From assembly GCA_945957365.1 (NCBI GenBank), contig CAMFKI010000003.1, positions 186,001 through 250,000 on the forward strand: 64,000 bases of DNA, in the 5' to 3' direction. Of the stretch, positions 17,155 through 25,192 are shown one piece after another. This DNA comes from an uncultured Alphaproteobacteria bacterium (lineage in GTDB: Bacteria; Pseudomonadota; Alphaproteobacteria; Rhizobiales; Aestuariivirgaceae). Below the pieces are notes generated by a model. It ran no database searches. It was not told where the DNA came from and was given only the letters and a program-made list of their open reading frames with translations. Within the stretch, counting starts at the first letter, position 1. Each line of letters opens with the position of its first letter. Both the position numbers and the translations under genes were made by a program.

Positions 17155-18312
17155 ATGAATTCCGCTTCTCCGGCCCGGGCAAATTCCAATGCGCGCTGGG
17201 CCGTCGCCGCCTGCTTCCTGCTCATGGGCCTGTTGATCGGGGCCTGGGTCCCGCACGTTCCCCTCGCCAAGGATCGCCTCGGTGTCGGCCCCGGCATCTT
17301 CGGCCTGGCACTGCTGTCGATCGCCGGCGGCGCCGTCATCGCCATGCCCACGGCAGGCGTGCTGATCAACCGCTATGGCAGCGCGCGCATGATCACGCTC
17401 ACGGGCCTCCTGTTCTGCGCCGCCTTCTTCGCCCCCGTGCTGGCGCCGACTCTCGGCACCTTTGCGCTGGGTGGCGCCCTCATGGGCATGGCCATCGGCA
17501 GCATGGACGTCGCCATGAATGCCCACGGCATCGCCGTCGAGAAGGCAATGAAGAAGCCTATCATGTCGATGCTGCATGGCGTCTACAGCCTCGGCGCCAT
17601 GGCCGGCGCCTTCCTCGGCGGGGCACTGCTGCAGAATTTCGGCGAACTGACGCAGTCCGTGACCATGGTCGCCATCTGCCTCGTGCTGCTCTTCGGCGCC
17701 ACGCGCCATTTCCTACCCGGCAGCACCGACAAGGGCCTGTCAGGCTCGCATTTCGCCTGGCCGACAAAGGCCACGATCGGCCTCGGCCTGCTGTGCTACC
17801 TCGCGCTCATGATCGAGGGCTCGATCATCGACTGGTCGGCGATCTTCATGCGCGAGAACTTCGCGGTCGAGGCCGGCACCGCGGCGCTGGGCTTCGCCGT
17901 CTACCAGGGCGGCATGGCCATCTCGCGCCTCTCCGGCGACTGGATCAGGCTCAAGGCCGGTGCCGTGCGCATGGTGGCCGTCAGCGCGCTCATGACCACG
18001 GCGGGCACCGCGCTGTTCCTCGTGGCGCCCTCGCCCGTCATCGCCGTCACCGCCTTCTTCCTCGCGGGCATCGGCATCGGCAACGTGGCGCCCGTGCTCT
18101 TTGCAGGCGGCGGGCGGCTGGAGCCCACGGCACCCGGCCGCGGCATCGCAGCGGTGACGACGCTCGGCTATTCCGGATTTCTCTCCGGCCCGCCGCTCAT
18201 CGGCTTCGTGGCACAGGTGACGAACCTCACCGCCGCCCTCTTCCTCACTGTCCTCGCAGCGCTTATCATCGCCATCTTCGCCCGCGCGGTGAAGGCAGCT
18301 GACACCTATTGA
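17155..18312 (+). CDS. Major facilitator superfamily transporter (YbjJ-like)
   Basis: 385 residues with twelve predicted transmembrane segments. It opens with ARWAV-type helix 1 (NARWAVAACFLLMGLLIGAWV PHVP in order), and the short LGVGPGIFGLALL segment is typical of the YbjJ/FucP-like group of MFS proteins. Gly-rich packing motifs are visible in helix 4-5 (GALMGMAIGSMDVAMNAHG). Sugars or small polar compounds are exported or imported by relatives; the substrate here is unknown. It leads a tight same-strand run: MFS, SDR (14-bp gap), SDR (14-bp gap), GNAT (overlap), which looks like one operon. Confidence 0.83.
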   Translation: MNSASPARANSNARWAVAACFLLMGLLIGAWVPHVPLAKDRLGVGPGIFGLALLSIAGGAVIAMPTAGVLINRYGSARMITLTGLLFCAAFFAPVLAPTLGTFALGGALMGMAIGSMDVAMNAHGIAVEKAMKKPIMSMLHGVYSLGAMAGAFLGGALLQNFGELTQSVTMVAICLVLLFGATRHFLPGSTDKGLSGSHFAWPTKATIGLGLLCYLALMIEGSIIDWSAIFMRENFAVEAGTAALGFAVYQGGMAISRLSGDWIRLKAGAVRMVAVSALMTTAGTALFLVAPSPVIAVTAFFLAGIGIGNVAPVLFAGGGRLEPTAPGRGIAAVTTLGYSGFLSGPPLIGFVAQVTNLTAALFLTVLAALIIAIFARAVKAADTY

Positions 18313-18325
18313 GGGAGGGACGGCC

Positions 18326-19063
18326 ATGACGTTCGAGGGCAAGCGGGTCATCATCACGGGCGCCGGGCGCGGCCTCGGCGCGGCACTGGCCATCGTGCTG
18401 GCCGACAAGGGCGCGGACCTGCTGCTCACCGGGCGCAGCCGCGAGCACCTCACCGCCACCGCGGAGGCCATCAGCAACCGCACCGGTCGCAAGCCCGCCG
18501 TTCAGCTCCTCGACATGGCGGATGCTTCTGCCGTCACGCTCTTCGCCAAGGGCCTGCGCGACGCAGCGAGGCCCCTCGACATTCTCATCAACAATGCCGC
18601 GCAGTGGCTGCCCGGGAAGATGACCGAGCATGACGCGCTGGCGATCAGCCAGACCATCGCCGCCAACGTCACCGGCACCCTGCTGCTGACGCGCGGCCTC
18701 GTGCCGCTGCTGGAAAAGTCCGGCGCGGGCGACATCATGACGGTGGTCTCGATCTCCGGCATTCCCAACACCCGCCTGCAGGACGCCTCGGTTGCCTTTG
18801 CCGCCAGCAAGCAGGCGCAAGCGGCGATCAGCGACGGGCTGCGCCAGGAGCTGAAGGGCCGCCCCGTGCGCGTGCAGGCCGTTTTCCCGCCCAACATCGC
18901 CGACCTCTCGCCGCTCGACCCGCACTGGAACGCGCCGCGCGAACCCGCGTCGGCGGTCACCAACCGCGACATCGTCGAAACCATCCTCTTCGCGCTGGAG
19001 CGCCCGCGCCACGTGACGCTCGCCTCGATCGTCATCGACCCCGATACCGGCGGCCTCAACTGA
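18326..19063 (+). CDS. Short-chain dehydrogenase/reductase-like protein with Phe in place of the catalytic Tyr
   Basis: 245 residues with the Rossmann motif VIITGAGRGLGAALA, NNAAQW, and the active-site serine strand VVSISG. The YxxxK motif reads FAASK (Phe158, codon TTT at 18797-18799), so the usual proton-donating tyrosine is missing while the lysine stays. Either the enzyme is catalytically altered, or it works as a binding protein. GGGAGGG lies before ATG 18326. It is the second gene of the apparent MFS-SDR-SDR-GNAT operon; the following SDR has an intact YxxxK. Confidence 0.85.
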   Translation: MTFEGKRVIITGAGRGLGAALAIVLADKGADLLLTGRSREHLTATAEAISNRTGRKPAVQLLDMADASAVTLFAKGLRDAARPLDILINNAAQWLPGKMTEHDALAISQTIAANVTGTLLLTRGLVPLLEKSGAGDIMTVVSISGIPNTRLQDASVAFAASKQAQAAISDGLRQELKGRPVRVQAVFPPNIADLSPLDPHWNAPREPASAVTNRDIVETILFALERPRHVTLASIVIDPDTGGLN

Positions 19064-19076
19064 AGGACCACAGATA

Positions 19077-19850
19077 TTGAAACTGAAGAAGCGCATTGCC
19101 ATCGTCACCGGAGCCGCGCGCGGCATCGGGCTTGCCATCGCCGAGCGGCTGGCGAAAGACGGCGCCACCGTGTTGCTCGCCGACGTGCTGGACAAGGACG
19201 GCAAGGCGTCTGCCAAGCGCCTCGGCGCCACCTACAAGCACTGCGACGTGTCTCAGGCCGCAGATGTCAAGGCGCTCGTGGCCTTTACGGTGAAGACGTT
19301 CGGCGCCGTCGACATCCTGGTCAACAATGCCGCCGTCTCGGCCAACAATGACTTTCTCGACGTCACCGAAGCCGAGTTCGACCGCGTCATCGGCATCAAC
19401 CTCAAGGGCTCGTTCCTGATGCTGCAGGCCTGCGCGCGCCACATGGTGAAGCAGGCGCAGGCGGGGCGGAAGCCCGGCGCCATCGTCAACATGTCGTCGG
19501 TGAACGACACGCTGGCCATTCCCGGCATCGTCACCTACTGCATGTCGAAGGGCGGCGTCTCGCAACTCACCGCAGCCACCTCGATCGCACTCGCACCCCA
19601 CGGCATCCGCGTCAACGCCATCGGCCCCGGGACGATCGACACCGACATGGCGCGCGGCGTGCTCTCCGACAAGGCCGCCATGGACCGCGCCATGTCGCGG
19701 ACACCGCTGGGGCGCGCCGGCACCCCTGCCGAAGTCGCTGCCATCGCCGCCTTCCTCGTCTCCGACGATGCAAGCTATGTGACGGGCGAGACCATCTATG
19801 TCGATGGCGGCCGCATGCCGCTGAACTACACCGTGCCCGTCAAGCCATGA
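19077..19850 (+). CDS. Short-chain dehydrogenase/reductase, classical (intact active site)
   Basis: NAD(P)-dependent oxidoreductase of unknown substrate, 257 residues. The cofactor motif IVTGAARGIGLAIA, the NNAAVS strand, VNMSSVND with catalytic Ser, and YCMSK with catalytic Tyr/Lys are all present, as is the C-terminal YVTGETIYVDGGR seen in FabG-like members. The start is TTG at 19077, the only start codon that keeps the N-terminal beta strand (LKKRIAIVTG). AAGGA lies about ten bases upstream. Its stop overlaps the ATG of the next gene. Confidence 0.87.
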   Translation: MKLKKRIAIVTGAARGIGLAIAERLAKDGATVLLADVLDKDGKASAKRLGATYKHCDVSQAADVKALVAFTVKTFGAVDILVNNAAVSANNDFLDVTEAEFDRVIGINLKGSFLMLQACARHMVKQAQAGRKPGAIVNMSSVNDTLAIPGIVTYCMSKGGVSQLTAATSIALAPHGIRVNAIGPGTIDTDMARGVLSDKAAMDRAMSRTPLGRAGTPAEVAAIAAFLVSDDASYVTGETIYVDGGRMPLNYTVPVKP

Positions 19851-20293
19851 TCCGCCGCGGCGTCATCGCCGACCTGCCCGCGATCATGCGCATCCGCACG
19901 GCGGTGACGGAGAACCATCTCTCGGTCGGGCAGATGGCGGAGATGGGCATCACCCCCGAGTCCATTGCCGCCGAGATGACGGCGGGCGATCTCGCCTGTT
20001 GGGTGGCCGAGGATGGCGGAGCGATCGCCGGCTTCTCGATGGCCGACCGCCGCGACGGCAGCGTCTTCGCGCTGTTCATGGACAGTGCGCATGAGGGCAA
20101 GGGCCATGGCAGCGCCCTTCTCGCGGCCTGCGAGGACTGGCTGAAACGCGAGGGCCATGCCGAGGCCCGCCTCACCACGGGACACGGCACCAGGGCCCTC
20201 GGCTTCTACCGTCGCCGCGGCTGGCGGGAGACCGGCGAAGCGGCCGAACACTTCCCCGAGGACGCCGTCCTGGTGAAGGACCTTCGGGGCTGA
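19847..20293 (+). CDS. GNAT family N-acetyltransferase
   Basis: 148 residues with the GNAT fold: N-terminal strand IRRGVIADLPAIMRI, central WVAEDGGAIAGFSMADR, and the acetyl-CoA-binding motif A region ALFMDSAHEGKGHGSALLAACEDWL. The Q/RxxGxG/A pattern is present as EGKGHGS, followed by GTRALGFYRRRGW. The ATG at 19847 overlaps the upstream SDR stop (ATGA), so it is the last gene of the coupled run. It ends five bases before the stop of the convergent flavoprotein gene. Acceptor substrate unknown. Confidence 0.86.
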   Translation: MIRRGVIADLPAIMRIRTAVTENHLSVGQMAEMGITPESIAAEMTAGDLACWVAEDGGAIAGFSMADRRDGSVFALFMDSAHEGKGHGSALLAACEDWLKREGHAEARLTTGHGTRALGFYRRRGWRETGEAAEHFPEDAVLVKDLRG

Positions 20294-20298
20294 ACCCG

Positions 20299-22305
20299 TC
20301 AGGCCAGCGGCCGCTCGCGCCTGACAACCACCTCGTCCTCGCCGAATTCGCGCGCCAGCTTGTGCCCGGCATAGACCGCATGCACGATCAGCCCCGGCGC
20401 GCGCGCATCGCCAATGAGCGCGAGCGATGACAGTCCCCTGCCCTTCAGCGCGTGATAGAGCGCATCCTCTCCATCGCGGGACGTGACGGGCACGAAACAC
20501 GCTGCCGCGACCTCGCGCTCGGCGCCCGAGAACACGCAGCCCAGCACGGCAGCGCCCGGCTTCAGCCCGGTGACGATGCTGTTGACGATCACCGTGACGC
20601 CCAGTTCGAGCAGGCGCGCATGGGCGCGCGGCTGTTCGCCGGTCAGTTCCGACCATTCGGCCACCTTGCCCGCGCTGGTGACATAGGTGACGGCAACGCC
20701 GCGCAGCGCCATGTGCTCCGCGATGGCGGCCGCGAGATAATAGTGATCATCGTCGAAAATCACGGCGGGCCCCTTCACCTCGCTCGCCAGCACCGCGTCG
20801 GGCGCCAGCGTGCGCGGGTCGGCGTAGGACGCGATCGGAGCGCGCAGACTTCGCCCGCGGCCGTCGGTCCGCCACCGGCTGCCGGTGGCGATCACCACGT
20901 TGGCGATGCCCAGTTCGACGACGTCATCCGCCGCCATGCGGCTGTCGCGGAAAATTTCGACGTTCGAGAGCTTGGAGATCTGGTGCAGCCGCCAGTCGCG
21001 CACCCGGCCCCATTCGGCGAGGCCCGGCAGCTTCGTCTCCCACTGCAGGCGCCCGCCAGGGGCAAGCCCCGCATCGGCGATCTTCACCTCGTGTCCGCGC
21101 CGCGCCAGCATCTGCCCGGCCTCGAGGCCCGCGGGCCCCGCGCCCACCACCAGCACCTGCCGGCGCTCCTTCGCCACCGCGATCGTCTCGGGGTGCCAGC
21201 CGCGCCGCCACTCCTCGCCCATGGTCGGGTTCTGGGTGCAGCGGATGGCCGCCCCCCGGCTGTTGTGCGCGTAGCAGATATTGCAGCCGATGCACTCGCG
21301 GATGTCGTCCTCGCGGCCCACGGAGATCTTGCTGGGCAGGAAGGGATCGGCAATCGACGGCCGCGCCGCGCCGATGAGATCGACGATGCCGCGCTTCACC
21401 TGTGACAGCATGGTCTCGGGCGAGGTGAAGCGTCCGACACTCACCACGGGCTTCCCCGTGAGCGCCCGCACATGCGCGATGCGCGGCTCCAGCGAAGCTT
21501 CCTTGAAGAATCGCGAACCGCCCATCTCCTGCGAATAATCCGAGATGGTGACGTCGAAGAGATCGACCATCGGCGCCAGCGAGGCAATGAGTTCCGCCCG
21601 CTCCTCGAAGCCGCCGCCATCCTCGTTGTCGACCTCGATCCTGAGCGCAATGCCGCAGCGATCGCCAATGGCATCGCGCGTTTCCGCCAACACCTCGCGC
21701 AGCAGCCGCGCCCGTTCGATCAGCGTGCCGCCATATTCATCCACGCGCGTGTTCATCTCGCGGTCGAGGAACTGGTTCAACAGATAGGTGTGCGCGGCAT
21801 AGACATAGACGACGTCGAGCCCGGCCTGCTTGGCCCGGAGCGCCGCGGCGCGGTGCCAGCCGCGGAAGGCGCGGATGTCGTCGAGGTCCATCCTCGCGCA
21901 CTGCCACGGCGATTCGGCGGCGGGAAAGCTCGACGGCGCCAGCGCCACCTCGCGCGAGAGGTGGTTGGACGAGCGGATGCCGCCATACCACAGCTCCGTG
22001 CCGGCAAGGCTGCCGTGCGCGTGCACGGCCTCCGCCATCGCCGCCATGTTCCTGACGTCGCCCTCGTCCCACAGGCTGGCGAAGGGATGGGGAATGTCGT
22101 CGGACGATGAATGAATGGAGCAATATTCGGTGTTGACCACGCCCCAGCCGCCCTCGGCCTTGATCCCGCGCATGGCGGCGAGCGTGGCCGGAAGCTGGTA
22201 GCCCATGCCGGTGCAATGCGGCACCTGGTAGAAGCGGTTGGGCGCGGTCACGGGCCCGATCTTCACGGGCTCGAAGAGAATGTCGAAACGGCTGTCGCGC
22301 GGCAT
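20299..22305 (-). CDS. Trimethylamine/dimethylamine dehydrogenase-like flavoprotein (OYE-type FMN + 4Fe-4S + FAD/NAD-like domains)
   Basis: 668 residues. The N-terminal TIM barrel begins ILFEPVKIG, NRFYQVPHCTGMG as in trimethylamine dehydrogenase, including Cys31, which aligns with the cysteine forming 6-S-cysteinyl-FMN. Tyr/His of the VYVYAAH active-site strand are kept. Four cysteines (338, 341, 344, 356; ECIGCNIC and IRCTQNP) fit the 4Fe-4S site. The C-terminal half has VLVVGAGPAGLEAGQM. The loop that in TMADH carries Trp264 and Asp267 is shortened (DYSQEMGGSRFF) and the Trp355 position is not aromatic, so the substrate is probably not trimethylamine. Relatives demethylate or deaminate secondary and tertiary amines. 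The ATG lies one base after a terminator T-tract. Confidence 0.87.
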   Translation of the reverse strand: MPRDSRFDILFEPVKIGPVTAPNRFYQVPHCTGMGYQLPATLAAMRGIKAEGGWGVVNTEYCSIHSSSDDIPHPFASLWDEGDVRNMAAMAEAVHAHGSLAGTELWYGGIRSSNHLSREVALAPSSFPAAESPWQCARMDLDDIRAFRGWHRAAALRAKQAGLDVVYVYAAHTYLLNQFLDREMNTRVDEYGGTLIERARLLREVLAETRDAIGDRCGIALRIEVDNEDGGGFEERAELIASLAPMVDLFDVTISDYSQEMGGSRFFKEASLEPRIAHVRALTGKPVVSVGRFTSPETMLSQVKRGIVDLIGAARPSIADPFLPSKISVGREDDIRECIGCNICYAHNSRGAAIRCTQNPTMGEEWRRGWHPETIAVAKERRQVLVVGAGPAGLEAGQMLARRGHEVKIADAGLAPGGRLQWETKLPGLAEWGRVRDWRLHQISKLSNVEIFRDSRMAADDVVELGIANVVIATGSRWRTDGRGRSLRAPIASYADPRTLAPDAVLASEVKGPAVIFDDDHYYLAAAIAEHMALRGVAVTYVTSAGKVAEWSELTGEQPRAHARLLELGVTVIVNSIVTGLKPGAAVLGCVFSGAEREVAAACFVPVTSRDGEDALYHALKGRGLSSLALIGDARAPGLIVHAVYAGHKLAREFGEDEVVVRRERPLA

Positions 22306-22334
22306 GAAAAAGCCTCTCCCTTTCGGGAGAGGCT
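22306..22334 (-). terminator. Rho-independent terminator that contains the next gene's Shine-Dalgarno
   Basis: Minus strand: AGCCTCTCCC-GAAA-GGGAGAGGCT followed by TTTTTC, then the ATG of the flavoprotein gene. The ten-base stem is perfect. Its 3' arm, GGGAGAGG, is also the only Shine-Dalgarno-like sequence at the right distance from the ATG at 22305. It would end transcripts from the SDR/TrcR operon and could hide the ribosome site in any transcript that reads through. Confidence 0.85.
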
Positions 22335-22359
22335 AACAGTCTTCGCGGCGTTTCGGCAA

Positions 22360-22959
22360 TCAGCCGACGCAGATCACCTGGCCGGTGAGCGCACCCTCGA
22401 CGCTCTTGGCATAAGCCAACCCCACGCGCGCCGCCGAAACCGGCTCGTGGCCGGGGAAGAAGCCGTCATATTTCACGGCCGAATCCTCGAGCAGCCCCGG
22501 GCTCACCGCATTGATGCGGATGCCACGCGGCATCTCGACCGCCGCGCCCTTCACGAAGGCGCCGATGGCCCCGTTGACGGCCGCCGCATTGGCGCCCTGG
22601 CGCACCGGGTCGCGGTCGAGAACGCCGCTGGTGAGCGTGAAGGAGCCGTTGTCGTTCACATTGTTCATGCCGAGCAGCACCAGGTTCACCTGGCCCATCA
22701 GCTTGTCGTTCAGGCCCTTGCGGAACTGTTCCGGCGTCATGCTGGCGACCGGGCCGAAATGCACGTGGCCGACGCAGGTGACGATGGCGTCGACCTTGCC
22801 GAGCTTGCCGTACATGGCCTTCACCGATGCCTCGTCCATCACGTCGACCGTGAGGTCACCCGAGCTGCGCCCGGCCCTGACGATCTCGTGGCGGCGTCCC
22901 AGTTCCGTTGCCGCGGCCTTGCCGACCGTTCCCGTTCCACCGACGATGAGGATGCGCAT
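22360..22959 (-). CDS. Short SDR-like protein lacking the YxxxK motif
   Basis: 199 residues. The N-terminal Rossmann motif ILIVGGTGTVGKAAATEL is good and the VDAIVTCVGHV strand follows, but the region that should hold YxxxK reads GANAAAVNGAIGAF with no tyrosine-lysine pair. The chain ends with a shortened C-terminus (GALTGQVICVG). This matches a small group of short-chain dehydrogenase-like proteins often annotated as enzymes. It begins one base after the stop of trcR on the same strand and is probably co-transcribed with it. An NAD(P)-binding regulator or a non-classical enzyme are both possible. Confidence 0.83.
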   Translation of the reverse strand: MRILIVGGTGTVGKAAATELGRRHEIVRAGRSSGDLTVDVMDEASVKAMYGKLGKVDAIVTCVGHVHFGPVASMTPEQFRKGLNDKLMGQVNLVLLGMNNVNDNGSFTLTSGVLDRDPVRQGANAAAVNGAIGAFVKGAAVEMPRGIRINAVSPGLLEDSAVKYDGFFPGHEPVSAARVGLAYAKSVEGALTGQVICVG

Positions 22960-22960
22960 C

Positions 22961-23704
22961 TTATTCGTCCTCCTGCTGGCCGCGCTTCAGCGGCTTCAGC
23001 TTGGCGAAGACCGAGTCGGCGTCGTAGCGCGGCTCGGCCTCGCGGGTCTTGGGATCTGACGGCGCGAAGGTCGGCTGCGTCTCGTCGACCTGCGATGCGG
23101 CATGGGCGGCCGTGCCCTCGACCTCGGAGGCGGGGATCAGCGTGCGCACCGGGGTGACTTCGTTGGCCGGCTTGCCGGCCTTGCGGGCCGCCTTCTGCAC
23201 CGCGAAGTCGAGATCGAGCTGCGAGCAGATGCCGAGCGAGACCGGATCGACGGGCTTGATGTTCGCGGCGTTCCAATGGGTGCGCTCGCGCACCGAGGCG
23301 ATGGTCGACTTGGTGGTGCCGACCAGCTTCATGACGGCCGAGTCCGGCAGTTCCGGGTGATAGCGCAGCAGCCAGGCGATGGCGTCCGGCCGGTCGCCGC
23401 GGCGCGACACGGGCGTGTAGCGCGGGCCCGCGGTCGACTTCTGCACCTGGATGTTGACCTTGGATTCGAGGATGCGCAGGCGGTGCTCCGGATCCTTCTC
23501 GGCCTTTTCGATTTCCTCGCGGGTCAGCTGGCCGCCGGTCACAGGGTCCATGCCCTTGATGCCGGCCGCCACGTCGCCGTCGGCAATGCCCTTCACCTCG
23601 AGTTCATGCAGGTGGCAGAAATCGGCGATCTGGCGGAAGGTGAGCCCGGTGTTCTCGACCAGCCACACGGCAGTGGCCTTGGGCATCAGCGGTATGCGGG
23701 ACAT
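22961..23704 (-). CDS. trcR: DUF1013/TrcR-family cell-cycle transcriptional regulator
   Basis: 247 residues, cytoplasmic. The N-terminal MPKATAVWLVENTGLTFRQIADFCHLHELEVKGIADGD is the DUF1013 hallmark split over positions 7-44. Two helix-turn-helix-like segments are readable (LTFRQIADFCHLHELEV and DSAVMKLVGTTKSTIASVRER). The acidic/basic C-terminus (after about residue 180) looks disordered. The family is essentially confined to alphaproteobacteria and is now named TrcR for a role in cell-cycle transcription; this is family knowledge. AAGGAG precedes ATG 23704. It is followed closely by the short SDR-like gene. Confidence 0.82.
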   Translation of the reverse strand: MSRIPLMPKATAVWLVENTGLTFRQIADFCHLHELEVKGIADGDVAAGIKGMDPVTGGQLTREEIEKAEKDPEHRLRILESKVNIQVQKSTAGPRYTPVSRRGDRPDAIAWLLRYHPELPDSAVMKLVGTTKSTIASVRERTHWNAANIKPVDPVSLGICSQLDLDFAVQKAARKAGKPANEVTPVRTLIPASEVEGTAAHAASQVDETQPTFAPSDPKTREAEPRYDADSVFAKLKPLKRGQQEDE

Positions 23705-23897
23705 GGCTTCGAACTCCTTGAGAACCGCTCTTCAGGTTCCCTGTCTTTACGACAGATTGTTGGGGATAGCCCAGATATAGAGGGGGCGGCTGCCCGGCGC
23801 AATCGCGAATTTCTGCCCCTGCGGGCGGGACGACAGGCCGCACCGCCAGCCCTTGGCCGGCCTTGCCTGTGACACGGTCCGGGTGCAAAGCAGCACC

Positions 23898-24641
23898 ATG
23901 ACTCGCGCGATTCTCTTCCCCGGATTGTTGTTTGCCGGCGTCCTGATGGCTGCACCGGCGCAGGCCACGGCCCCGCTCAGCGAACCGCGGCTGATCCTGC
24001 CGCATACTGCCGCCCACCAGCAGCCGCACGTGGCCCTCACCCTCGACGCCTGCAGCGGCAAGTCCGACCAGCGCATTTTCCAGGCCCTCGTCGCCAATTC
24101 CATCCCGAGCACGGTCTTCGTCACCGCGCGCTGGCTGAAGCGCAACGGGGACACCGTGCAGATGATGCTGGCACACCCCGACCTCTTCCAGATCGAGAAC
24201 CACGGCGCGAAGCACATTCCCGCCGTCGACATTCCGGTCAAGATCTATGGCATCGCCGCCGCCGGCTCGCCGGAGGCCGTGCGCGCCGAGGTCGAGGGCG
24301 GCAGGCTGGCCGTGCTGGCAGCGACGGGCCGCAACCCGCTGTGGTATCGCGGCGCCACCGGCCGCTACGACACCTCGGCCATGGCCGAAATCCGCGGCAT
24401 GGGAGAGGCCATCGCCGGCTACAGCATCAAGGCCGACGACGGGGCGACGCTGCCCGCCCCCGCCGTGGTCAAACGCATCGCCGGCGCGAAGGACGGCGAC
24501 GTGATCATCGCCCACGTCAACCAGCCAGACCGGGCCTCGGGCGCGGGCGTCGTCGAGGGCATCCTGGCGCTGAAGGCCAGGGGCTATCTCTTCGTCAAGC
24601 TCGGCACGCCGCCGGCGCAGCCCGCGGCCCACTCCAGCTAG
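23898..24641 (+). CDS. Secreted polysaccharide deacetylase-family protein
   Basis: 247 residues with a signal peptide (MTRAILFPGLLFAGVLMAAP AQA). The NodB-type fold is indicated by VALTLDACSGKSDQ (metal/catalytic Asp), PSTVFVTARWLKRN, an ENHGAKH segment holding the metal-site histidines, and LWYRGATGRYD. Relatives deacetylate chitin-like or peptidoglycan sugars in the periplasm. ATG 23898 is chosen because it opens the signal peptide. Divergent from trcR. Its last four bases overlap the end of the convergent hydrolase gene. Confidence 0.82.
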   Translation: MTRAILFPGLLFAGVLMAAPAQATAPLSEPRLILPHTAAHQQPHVALTLDACSGKSDQRIFQALVANSIPSTVFVTARWLKRNGDTVQMMLAHPDLFQIENHGAKHIPAVDIPVKIYGIAAAGSPEAVRAEVEGGRLAVLAATGRNPLWYRGATGRYDTSAMAEIRGMGEAIAGYSIKADDGATLPAPAVVKRIAGAKDGDVIIAHVNQPDRASGAGVVEGILALKARGYLFVKLGTPPAQPAAHSS

Positions 24642-25192
24642 CGCACATCCACCCCCGCGCGGATGGCGTCCACCATCCGGCCATCGATCGAATGGCCGAG
24701 GCCTTCGAAGATCGTGAGCTGCGGCAAAGCCCCTGCATCCTTCAGCCAGCCTTCGGTGGCGCGCGCCACGGCGGGCGGCATCATCGGGTCGGCACTGCCG
24801 TGCAGCAGGGTGATCGGCGGCCAGACGGACCGCCGCGCGACCGGACCCGCCAGCCTGCCGGAGAGCGCGAAGACCCCGGCTGCGGGCAAGCCCTCCGCCA
24901 CCGCGTGGAGCGCCATGATGGCGCCCTGCGAAAAGCCGATCAGCAGGCTGTCCTTCGTATCGCCGAACTGGCTGACGATCTCCTCGAAACCCGGCAGGGC
25001 TGCCGCCACCCGGGCCGGGCGGTTGGCTTCCGTCACCCCTGCGATGGAGAACCACTGGCGGCCCTGACCGTGGTTGAAATCCTCCGGCCCGTCCGGGCAA
25101 TGCACCTGAAATCCGAGACCGAGGGCCTGGGCCAGCGGCGCCATTGCAGCGCCGCTGCTGCCCACCCCATGCAGGAGGATGATGCGCTTCAT
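24638..25192 (-). CDS. Alpha/beta hydrolase, carboxylesterase/phospholipase (YpfH-like) family
   Basis: 184 residues. Oxyanion strand IILLHGVGSSGAAM, nucleophile elbow GFSQGA (Ser), catalytic Asp in LLHGSADPMMP and His in GLGHSIDG form a complete triad. The size and the order fit the small YpfH/phospholipase-carboxylesterase group acting on short acyl esters in the cytoplasm. The start overlaps the dioxygenase stop (ATGA), so it is the second gene of a two-gene operon. Natural substrate unknown. Confidence 0.86.
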   Translation of the reverse strand: MKRIILLHGVGSSGAAMAPLAQALGLGFQVHCPDGPEDFNHGQGRQWFSIAGVTEANRPARVAAALPGFEEIVSQFGDTKDSLLIGFSQGAIMALHAVAEGLPAAGVFALSGRLAGPVARRSVWPPITLLHGSADPMMPPAVARATEGWLKDAGALPQLTIFEGLGHSIDGRMVDAIRAGVDVR

